Source of the DNA: Microplitis mediator
Taxonomy: Eukaryota > Arthropoda > Insecta > Hymenoptera > Braconidae
Reading direction: 5' to 3'
NCBI RefSeq assembly: GCF_029852145.1
Contig: NC_079969.1
Location: forward strand, 1,240,001-1,304,000
DNA: 64,000 nucleotides
Shown here: piece after piece, positions 55,279 through 64,000 of the stretch
How the letters are laid out: every line of letters begins with the position of its first letter
Numbering within the stretch: position 1 is the first letter of the stretch
Position numbers and translations under genes: made by a program
Notes under the pieces: model-generated
Seen by the model: only the letters and a program-made list of their open reading frames with translations
Database searches by the model: none
What the model was told of the DNA's origin: nothing

Positions 55279-55294
55279 TGCTTCTCTAATATAA
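55279..55294 (-). promoter_or_regulatory. Promoter-like element, gene H
   Basis: TTATATTAGAGAAGCA on the minus strand, only 5 bases before the ATG, the closest spacing in the cluster. Confidence 0.5.
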
Positions 55295-56119
55295 GCTCAA
55301 CTTTTTTTTAAATTATTCATTTCAAATAAATTACTACTGCTCTTGGAGAGAAAATTTTCTAAAATAACGTCTTGAAATTGTGGTAAATTTATCGTGATCA
55401 CCTCAAACTAGGCGATTGGTTATTCAGAACATTCTTATTGGTTAATGAAGTGCGCGCGCATCTCGTGGAAAGCGCGCGCTATTTGAATTTAGATTAATAA
55501 TAAATTACAATTTTTTTTTGTGTGAGTAAATAAAAGATGATTATGACAGTTGAATTAGTGACGAAATTCCCTGTAATTTGAGTACCCACATCAATATATT
55601 TTAATAAAGTGATTGTTAACCTCCAACTCGCGGTTAATTCGCGACCGCGGAAAGGCAACAAATGAATTTATTTAAATATACTGTTGTTGGTACTCATTTT
55701 ACAGGAAATTTTCTCTACTTGAAGAAAATAAATTTCCTTTTTCAAAAAAAGATTTTTTTTTTTTTTTATTTAAAAAATTTTATTTATAGACATGTGAATA
55801 TTTATAAAATGATAAGTTAAATGTTTTGTAACGAATTCCATTCCATAATTCAAATAGATATTATATATTTTTTTAAAAATATGACTATCAAAAGTATGAA
55901 AAAATTAATATGCAGCTAAATTAACAATTGAAAAATCACAATATGTCATAACTTCAAAATTAACTGTGAGAAATATTTCATTTAATTTTAAATAAAAGAG
56001 AAAATTAATAAATAATAAAAAAAAAATTATAAATTTATAAAATGATGGGAAAAGTATAATATTAATATTTAATTACACAAAATTATTAATTGCAATACTT
56101 ATGGCAATAAATTTTTCAG
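55295..56119. other. Divergent spacer between gene H and alpha-tubulin
   Basis: Should hold the tubulin promoter and its tiny first coding exon (alpha-tubulin genes often have only ATG in exon 1), but I find no ATG directly followed by a good donor. A GCGCGCGC-rich patch at 55450-55480 and TCGCGACCGCGGAA near 55638 stand out from the AT-rich background and may be promoter sequence. Confidence 0.4.
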
Positions 56120-58629
56120 AGAGAATGTATATCAATAAACGTTGGACAGGCAGGTGTACAAATAGGCACAAAATGTTGGGAACTATATTGTCTGGAGCAT
56201 AAAATAAAACAAGATGGCGAAATAAATTTAGACAGAAAAAATTCATGTCTTGACGATGTCGATAGTATCGACACATTTTTTGCTCACACAACGCAAGACA
56301 AATATGTGCCACGTGCGATAATGTGCGATTTAGAGCCAACGGTTATTGACGAATTTCGAAATTCCGAGTATCAAAAATTGTTTCATCCCGATCAATTAAT
56401 CTGCGGTAAAGAAGACGCCGCTAATAATTTTGCGCGAGGCTACTATACCGTTGGTGAAAAACTACTAAATACAGTCACGGAAAAAATTCGAATACTCGCT
56501 GAGAATTGCAATGGATTAATGGGATTTCTGATTTGTCATTCTATCGGCGGAGGTTTTTTATTGGTTAATTAAAATCATTTTTTCATGATTTATTAATTGA
56601 TATTTTTTGCAGGAACTGGGTCAGGTTTTACTTCATTATTAATAGAACATCTTTGCCAGACGTTTCCTAAGAAAAGTAAATTGGAATTCGTTATTTATCC
56701 ATCGCCGAATATGAGTACTGCAGTAGTCGAACCTTACAACGCAATACTTTCGACGCATTTGTCGTTAAATGAAAATTTATGTGCTTTTATGTTTGATAAC
56801 GAAGCGCTCTATGAAGTTTGCAGACAGAAACTAGATCTAGATCGACCTAAATATTCTAATTTGAATCGGTTAATCAGTCAGGTATAGTTTTTTTTCAATT
56901 ATAGTATTATATGTTAGGGTTTTAATTAAAAATTTTGATGATTTCAATCATTAATGGGTTTTATTAATGAACGCTACTGATGATTAACGACGTCTACTGA
57001 TAATTAACAAACGCTAGTGATGACTAATAAATCCTATCCATGATTAACGTACTGTCGTGATGATTAACGAACGTTACTGATGATTAACAAACGCTACCGA
57101 TGACTAATGAATCCCATTAATGATTAACGCACGGTTTTGATGATTAACGAATGCTATATATGTCAAAAAACCCCATAAATAATGAACCCTTTTGATGATT
57201 AATGAATTCGACTGATGGTTAACGACGTCTACTGATGACTAATGAATCCCATTAATGATTAACGCACGGTTCTAATGATTAATGAATGCTATTTATGTCA
57301 AAAAAACCCCATAAATAATGAACCCTTTTGATGATTAATGAATTCGGCTGATGATTAACGAACGTTACTGATGATTAAAAAACGCTACTGATGACTAATG
57401 AATCCCATTAATGATTAACGCACGGTTCTGATGATCAATGAATACTATTTATGTAAAAAAAACCCATAATTAATGAACCCTATTGATGATTAATGAATGC
57501 GACTGATGATTAACGAACGTTACTGATGATTAACAAACGCTACTGATGACTAATGAATCCCATTAATGATTATCGCACAGTTCTAATGATTAATAAGTGC
57601 TATTTATGTCAAAAACCCCATAATTAATGAACCCTATTGATGATTAATGAATTCGACTGATGATTAACGAACGTTACTGATGACTAACAAACGCTACTGA
57701 TGATTGTTAGAAAATCTCATGATTAATAAACACTACCGATGATTAAGAACGTTAATGATATCAAAAAATTCGATGATTAATGAACGCAACCGATGATTAA
57801 CGAACGTTACCGATGATCGCCGAAAGCTTTCCGATGATTAACGGAAGACTTTCGATGATCACCGAGCTACTTATGATTACTGCGACTTGTTTCCGAATAT
57901 AGTCGATCGTACCCGATGATTACCGAGCTTAAAAATTTGATTCGCTACCCAAGTAAAATAATGAAAAATAATTTTTTGTAGGTCGTGTCATCGATAACAG
58001 CGAGTTTAAGATTCGAAGGATCATTAAACGTCGACTTGTCAGAATTTCAAACAAATCTAGTGCCATTTCCTCGTATACATTTTCCATTATGCGCTTATTC
58101 TCCCGTAGCCAGTGCTGCCAAAGTTGATCACAACACAATGACTATTTCCGAATTAACATCCGAATGTTTCGATACTTCAAATTCACTAGTTAAATGTAAT
58201 TTACAACATGGAAAATATATGGCATGCTGTCTATTGTATCGAGGTGACATTGTGCCAAAAGATGTCAATTACGCAATTGCCTGTATTAAACAAAAACGTA
58301 CGATACAGTTCGTCGATTGGTGTCCGACTGGTTTCAAAGTTGGTATCAATTATCAAGCGCCAACTGCAGTAGCCAATGGTGACATGGCGTCAGTTAATCG
58401 TGCCGTTGCGATGCTGAGCAATACGACGGCCATAAGTGAAGTCTGGAGTCGCTTGAATCGCCGATTTAATTTGATGTATCGAAAAGGCGCATTTCTGCAT
58501 TGGTACCAAAGCGAAGGAATGGAAATGATGGAATTTTCCGAAGCGCGGGATGATTTGGCGGCACTGGAGCTTGACTACAAAGAAATAACTTGTGATTTAA
58601 ATTGTCAGGATGTGGATAATGAATTTTAA
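56120..58629 (+). CDS. Divergent alpha-tubulin, ~450 aa (start codon exon not found)
   Basis: Exons 56120-56552, 56613-56881 and 57982-58629 join in frame (GT-AG) and give 449 residues; adding the initiator Met gives 450, the family's usual length. Exon 2 starts Arg-Glu-Cys, the rest of the MREC start motif. GTP-site features are intact: GQAGVQIG, DLEPTVIDE, GGGTGSGF. The catalytic Glu of alpha-tubulin is present in DLSEFQTNL, so it can support GTP hydrolysis by the beta subunit above. Oddities: the loop that carries acetylatable Lys40 reads LDRKNSCLDD and is two residues longer; many usually invariant positions differ (IKCW region TKCWELYCLEHKIK); the C-terminal tail lacks the EEY end and stops at DVDNEF. 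This suggests a tissue-restricted, perhaps germline, isotype rather than a pseudogene. Confidence 0.92.
56930..57880. repeat. GATGATTAACGAACG tandem array in tubulin intron 3
   Basis: Units of about 19-20 bases (CTGATGATTAACGAACGTTA and variants) repeat across nearly the whole intron, with a higher-order period of roughly 150-200 bases marked by TATTTATGTCAAAAA and CCCATTAATGATTAACGC. Confidence 0.85.
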
Positions 58630-58698
58630 TAGAAATTTTTTTGTAATTTTGGAGTTTTTTATTTGCTCGGAAATATTTTTATAATTTTTTTGTTTTAC

Positions 58699-58704
58699 AA
58701 TAAA
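58699..58704 (+). terminator. Poly(A) signal of alpha-tubulin
   Basis: AATAAA 70 bases after the stop codon. Confidence 0.6.
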
Positions 58705-58919
58705 ATTTTTTTATTACTATTCTTGGATTTATTTTTAATAATAATAATATTTATGTATAGATAAATCACAAATAGAATTTCAACATTTTTTTTTAGGTAC
58801 GTTATATATTTTTAATAATTAGTTATTATTTGATAATAATAATTATTAAAATAATTTAAGCTATTAAATATGTAGATAAAAATATTTAAATAAATTAACA
58901 AGATTTACAAACGTGAAAA

Positions 58920-59660
58920 AAAAATCGATGTATCGAATTTTAATTTCGAGGTATTGAGTAGAGAAGAAATCGATTAATTGGAATTATAGAAATTTTGGAA
59001 ATTGGTTTATTATATCGCAAGTTTTTATTTATAGATTTATAGGAAATCGATTAATCGATTGTGTAAAATTTTAATTTATTGAAAAAAAAATAATCGATTT
59101 TAACAGATTTCGATAAAGCGGAATAAATACAATCGAGATATCGATTTTTCCACGGGTCGATTAATTGAACAAAAATAAAATCGATTAATCGATGTTCTCA
59201 ATTTTAAATTTAATAAAGAGAAATAAAATTCGATTTTAGAAGATTTCGATAAATCGAAATGAAAACTTTATCGAGATATCGATTTTTCCACGGGTCGATT
59301 AATTGAACAAAAGTAAAATCGATTTTCTAAATTTTAAATTTAGTGAAAGGAAATGAAAATCGATTTTGGAATATTTCGATAAATCGGAATGAAAACAATC
59401 GAAATGACGACTTTTTATGGATCGATTAATTGAATAAAAATAAAATCGATTAATCGACTTTCTAAATTTTTAAATTAGTAAAGAGAAATAAAAATCGATT
59501 TTGGAAGATTTCGATAAATCGAAATGAAAACTTTATCGAGATATCGATTTTTTTCACGGGTCGATTAATTGGAATAACAAAAAAATTGATTAATTAATTC
59601 TACGATTTATCAGAACAAAATCGATAACTCGATAATAAGATTTCGAATAATCGATTAATC
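58920..59660. repeat. ATCGATTAATCGAT-rich satellite, ~120-bp period
   Basis: A unit of about 120 bases with CGAGATATCGATTTTTCCAC, GGGTCGATTAATTGAA and AAAATCGATTAATCGA recurs about five times. The unit is dense in short self-complementary ATCGAT and ATTAAT sites. Confidence 0.8.
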
Positions 59661-60781
59661 GATATCTTGTGCGACTTGCAATTATTTTTCGAGTTACATG
59701 AATATTTTACTCTCCTTTATTTGAATTTAAAAAATTAATAAATTTGTCTTCTTATTTAATTCCCAAAATTTTATTTTGACAAAAATTAGTAATTTTTTTT
59801 TCCTACTGCACTAATTCGACTTCTTTATAATTTTTTTTTTTTTATAATGAACGTGTGCCAAGTACTTGGCATTTTTGAAAGACACTGGGGTACAGTTTTT
59901 TTTTCTTTTTCTTTATTTTTTAATCATAGGAAAAGTGGAGCGAAATTAGGTCACAAATTAATTCAAAATTTTAAAAAATTTTATACTTCTCCCAAAAAAA
60001 AATCATGACGAATCCAAAAAAAAATTGAGTTCTCACTAAAATTCCACATTTCCCGATTTTTTTTTTTACTACACTGAGAAAAATAAATTATTTTTTTTCA
60101 ATGTAATTCAGTAAAATGTCAATTTAAAATTGTGCTATTTAATTTTTTGACACATCGCAATTACTGTAGCGTGTAATTATATATATAAATATATATATAT
60201 AGTCTGATATTTAAAAAAAAAATTATTTATCAGAATAAATAATTTATTTTTTGACAAGTGGCACTTTGCGTTATATATTTTTTTAAACAGCCAAAGAATA
60301 AAGACTTTAAAGATTTACCTGTAAGATTTAAAATTCAAAGAAGACATACAGGCTTTCAGATATAGATTCGATTAAGTTAAACATTAAAGATAAGACATTA
60401 AGTTGATAAATAAGATCAATTCCGCGACATTTTACCCGCGGACAAAATAACCGCAGGGTCATAAACGTCAGGAAAAGGCGTCGCGACTAAATATCACGAA
60501 AAAATATCAGTAGGTCTACTTATCTGCTGTCAAAATATGTGTCCAAATTTCCCAGCGTTTCAATATTATGCGTAAAAAAAATCATCAAAATTTTGTACAT
60601 ATCGATATTTTATGCCTAGAATATTTCACGTGTGATATTTTAGTATGAGATATTTTTTTATCTGATATTTTGTCTGTCGCATCAAAAAAATTCATAGCAT
60701 TGCATGGAACCTCATAGAAATTCCTGTAGGAAAGTATGGATTTATATAAGAATTCATGTAGGAAACTGCGGGTACAGTCTT
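59661..60781. other. Spacer, no gene seen
   Basis: AT-rich intergenic DNA between the convergent tubulin and EF-hand genes. It includes a short GGACAAAATAACCG stretch (near 60440) like the one beside the MITE in OR1 intron 2. No ORF or structured element is supported. Confidence 0.5.
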
Positions 60782-61217
60782 AATGAAATTTTATGCTTTT
60801 TATGATTTTGAAATTTAAAAATTATTTCGAACATAAAAAATATTTTTAAAAAATTTATTTTAAAAAGCAATGAGACTTTTTTTCATCACGCGAGTAAAGT
60901 AAGGCATAAAAATTAATACGGTTTGGCTCAGTTCGGGCAGTTCCGAATCTTTTCGGCAATCACCGGCGTTTTTTTCAGCCGTTAAGTCTGTCATTACTTA
61001 CAAAATTAAAAAGTAAAAAACAAGTACATTATAGAAAATTTAAAAATAAAAACAAGCGAAATATTCAAATAAATTATAATTACGTCATAATCGGGAAAGT
61101 GCATAATATTTTTGTTTTATTTGACTTAAAATTTACGATGCGCCGAAGCGTGAGAGACTTTTTCTCATCACGCGGGTAATGTTTTACGTTGTTCTAACGC
61201 GGGTGCTGAAGGGTTAA
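60782..61217 (-). repeat. Dispersed repeat, copy 2 (inverted relative to 23345-23778)
   Basis: Matches 23345-23778 in reverse complement over nearly its whole length, including TTACCCGCGTGATGAGAAAA-type and CTCAGTTCGG motifs. Moderately diverged. Confidence 0.75.
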
Positions 61218-61878
61218 CGGATGCCCCTTCTTCCTTAAAAGGAAACTATCACGCATGCGCTCTTACATCTACATGGATAATTTATAGATAAATATAGACA
61301 GAGACATACAAATGTATATCGGGTGGGAGACAGCGTAGCTCGTAGTGGGGGTCAAGATTGAGGGGAAGTTCCGAGATAATGGAATCCGAATTAATGGAGT
61401 TCGACTGTATCTGGATTCTCATATGGGAAATTCATATGGGAAACTGTGGGTACCTGGATTTCCATATAGGAAATATAATTTTCTCAATTCCTAATCTATA
61501 AAAAATTTTCCATATGAATTTTGGCATCATTCACATCCCCATGGGAAATTTTCATTAAAACCCACATGAGAATCTATACTAGAATCCCATATGGATATGG
61601 CATGGTTCGGATTTCCATAGTAACCCATGTGGATTCCCATATAAATTTTTTTGATAGCTACCGATATTATGACTGATATTTAGACGTAACCCAGGAAAAT
61701 TTAAATAAAATTATTGTGCCCGCGGGTGAATAGTCGCGATAAGTCTTAAGATGTCATTTTTGAAAAATTATTTTCGCCTTTTGGTACTAAAAAAAATTTA
61801 TTTAAAAAAAAGTATAAAAAAAATTTTTTATTGATATAGATTTTTAATACTGAAATATGGTGATGATAATTAGAAATT
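61218..61878. other. Spacer with CATATGGGAAA motifs
   Basis: Contains several imperfect ATGGGAAATTCATATGGGAA and complementary stretches between 61415 and 61650, possibly a small inverted-repeat element without clear ends. No gene seen. It includes the 3' UTR of the EF-hand gene. Confidence 0.4.
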
Positions 61879-62416
61879 TCATAATACGGTGTCGAGTGTA
61901 TCGAGACTTTGAAGTAATTGTTCATCTTTTGAACACCACTGCACTAATTCCTCAATTGTTACAACTCCGTCTTTGTTGGCGTCCATTAGCTGTAAATTTT
62001 TTTAAATTTATTATAAATATGGAGAAAAAAAAAATGCGGGCAGTTATGGAGAAAGATCGGCGACTCACATGGAAAATTCGCTCGACGTGTTCTTTGGCAG
62101 CCAGCTGCGGCTCGAGAATCTGCGGCTGCGTGTAACGCCCGAGCATTTCGTAAATGGACCCGACGACGTCGAGCATTTCTTCTTTGCTGATCAATCCGTC
62201 GCCGTCGAGGTCGTAAAGTCCGAATACCCATTGAAGCTTTTCTTCGACTGACCCACGTGATACTTTTGAGAGTATCGCCAAAAATTCCTGAAGTTCATTT
62301 TGTTGTCAATATTTATTATTTTTAAAAATTTTTTTTGAGTTTTACCTCGAAACTTATTTTTCCCGCGTGCTTTCGCTTCATTGTATTGAATACGTAGTGA
62401 GCATACTGACTGGCGT
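61879..62416 (-). CDS. EF-hand calcium sensor, Kv channel-interacting protein-like (3' exons only)
   Basis: Three exons on the minus strand: 62416-62346, 62287-62069 and 61989-61879 (stop TGA). Reading gives DASQYAHYVFNTMKRKHAGK, then SRGSVEEKLQWVFGLYDLDG, an EF loop DLDGDGLISKEE, YEMLGRY, and the last EF loop DANKDGVVTIEE followed by VQWCSKDEQLLQSLDTL. This matches the C-terminal two thirds of KChIP-type neuronal calcium sensors, which bind and modulate Kv4 (Shal) channels; the hallmark GSVEEKLQW.F.LYD is clear. The EF-2 part (KRKHAGKISFE) has lost normal calcium ligands, as is common in one hand of the family. The 5' exons with any N-myristoylation site lie beyond 64000. The intron after 62416 begins with a long satellite. 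Confidence 0.88.
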
Positions 62417-62439
62417 CTGTAGGAAAATTTGTTAGTTTT

Positions 62440-63960
62440 AGTTTTGGAAATTTCTTTGAAATTTTCTTACGATTTATTGCATTTTACTTTAAATTAAAAT
62501 TATGACTAAAGAATTGAATTTACATAAAAATTTATAAGGACCTTTTTTATAGAGAATTTAATTTTCTACAAATTTGGTCTCTTATATTTTTCTCATATTT
62601 TCCATAGTTCAGTCGTAATTTTAATTTTTATCTTTAGACAAAATTTTTTCAAAATTTATTACGTTTTACTTCCAATTAAAATTATGACTAAAGAATTGAA
62701 TTTACATAAAAATTTATGAGAACCTTTTTTGTAGAGAATTTAATTTCCTAAATATTTGGTCTCTTATATTTTTCTCATATTTCGCATAGTTCAGCCGTAA
62801 TTTTAATTTTTATCTTTAGACAAAATTTGAGTTACAAAATTTTTTAAAAATTTATTACGTTTTACTTCTAATTAAAATTATGACTAAAGAATTGAATTTA
62901 CATAAAAATTTATAAGGATCGTTTTTATAGAAAATTTAATTTCCTAAATATTTTGTCTCTTATATATTTCTCATATTTCCCATAGTTCAGCCGTAATTCT
63001 AATTTTTATCTTAAGACAAAATTTAATTCAAAAATTTTCTTAAAATTCATTTCATTTTACTTTAAATTAAAATTATGATCAAAGAATTGGATTTACATAA
63101 AAATTCATGAGGACCTTTTTTGTAGAAAATTTAATTTCCTACAAATTTGGTCTCTTATATTTTTCTCATATTTTCCATAGCTCAGCCGTAATTTTAATTT
63201 TTATCTTTAGACAAAATTTTCTCAAAATTTATTACGTTTTACTTTAAATTAAAATTATGACTAAAGAATTGAATTTACATAAAAATTTGTGAGGACCTTT
63301 TTTGTAGAAAATTTAATTTCCTAAATATTTGGTCTCTTATATATTTCTCATATTTTCCATAGTTCAGCCGTAATTTTAATTTTTTTCTTTAGACAAAATT
63401 TAATTCAAAAATTTTCTTAAAATTCATTACATTTTACTTTAAATTAGAATTATGATCAAAGAATTGAATTTACATAAAAATTCATAAAGACCTTTTTTGT
63501 AGAGAATTTAATTTTCTCAATATTTGATCTCTTATATTTTTCTCATATTTCCCATAGTTCAGCCGTAATTTTAATTTTAATCTTAAGACAAAATTTCATT
63601 GGTAAAATTTTCTTAAAATTCATTTCATTTTACTTTGAATTAAAATTATGATCAAAGAATTGAATTTACATAAAAATTCATGAGGACCTTTTTTGTAGAA
63701 AATTTAATTTCCTAAATATTTGATATCTTATATTTTTCTCATATTTCCCATAGTTCAGCCGTAATTTTAATTTTTATCTTAAGACAAAATTTAATTCAAA
63801 AATTTTCTTAAAATTTATTACGTTTTACTTCTAATTAAAATTCTGTCTAAATTATTGACTTTATTCAAAAATTTACAAGGATCTATTTTGTAGAGAATTC
63901 AATTTCCTAAATATTTGGTCTCTTATATTTTTTTCATATTTCCCATAGTTCAGTCGTAAT
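62440..63960. repeat. ~190-bp satellite, about eight copies, in intron of EF-hand gene
   Basis: Same unit as at 1-1665 and 5090-5790: ACCTTTTTTGTAGA-type landmarks near 62541, 62723, 62918, 63113, 63296, 63491, 63686 and 63879, each followed by GGTCTCTTATATTTTTCTCA and AGCCGTAATTTTAATTTTT. Units here (about 183-197 bases) form a slightly different subfamily with ATTATGACTAAAGAATTGAA. Confidence 0.88.
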
Positions 63961-64000
63961 TTCAATTTTATTTTTCTAACGATCATAATTTCGAGAATTC

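Noticed and set aside
56101..56119. ATG at 56101 as tubulin start
   Set aside because: Reading through from this ATG enters exon 2 in the wrong frame; the bases before 56120 form a normal splice acceptor.

Overview
The window is AT-rich eukaryotic nuclear DNA from an insect. Three complete insect-type odorant receptor (OR) genes in tandem, a divergent alpha-tubulin and an EF-hand calcium sensor, all split by ordinary GT-AG introns, make this clear. A hymenopteran, probably a parasitoid wasp, fits the tandem OR array and the AT-rich, MITE-rich introns, but this is inference and no species is claimed.

Layout. (1) 1-6329, minus: a multi-exon gene for a Ser/Asn/Asp-rich protein with a coding 27-bp minisatellite; its 3' end lies beyond the left edge. 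(2) 6995-9000: a unique-looking block that recurs at 31408-33105, then nested TA-flanked MITEs. (3) 9221-29575, plus: three OR genes (423, 416 and 426 aa), each of six exons with identical exon lengths from exon 2 onward, each preceded by a conserved upstream block, with introns and spacers full of inverted-repeat transposons. (4) 29866-30582: a solo LTR with 5-bp target duplications. (5) 33139-55273, minus: eight consecutive uninterrupted reading frames of 279-1704 codons that form one divergent family. They share an alpha-helical N-terminal domain, four share a C-terminal domain, and nearly all have the same TATATTAG-type element just before the ATG. I cannot assign them to a described family. 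(6) 56120-58629, plus: a divergent alpha-tubulin. (7) 61879-62416, minus: the 3' exons of a KChIP-like EF-hand protein, whose 5' exons lie beyond the right edge. A ~190-bp satellite fills introns of the first and last genes.

The ORs are ligand-binding subunits of heteromeric odorant channels and clearly arose by tandem duplication together with their upstream regions. The eight-gene cluster is the most interesting part. Single-exon genes, one strand, repeated duplication, a shared promoter-proximal element and fast-evolving acidic or repeat-rich linkers are features also reported for domesticated viral gene clusters in parasitoid wasps (ichnovirus structural protein regions, nudiviral clusters). 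No recognisable viral core gene is present, so that origin is only a hypothesis; a lineage-specific host family is equally possible.

Coordinates of multi-exon genes span first to last coding base seen; exon limits are given in the text. Splice sites were read by eye.
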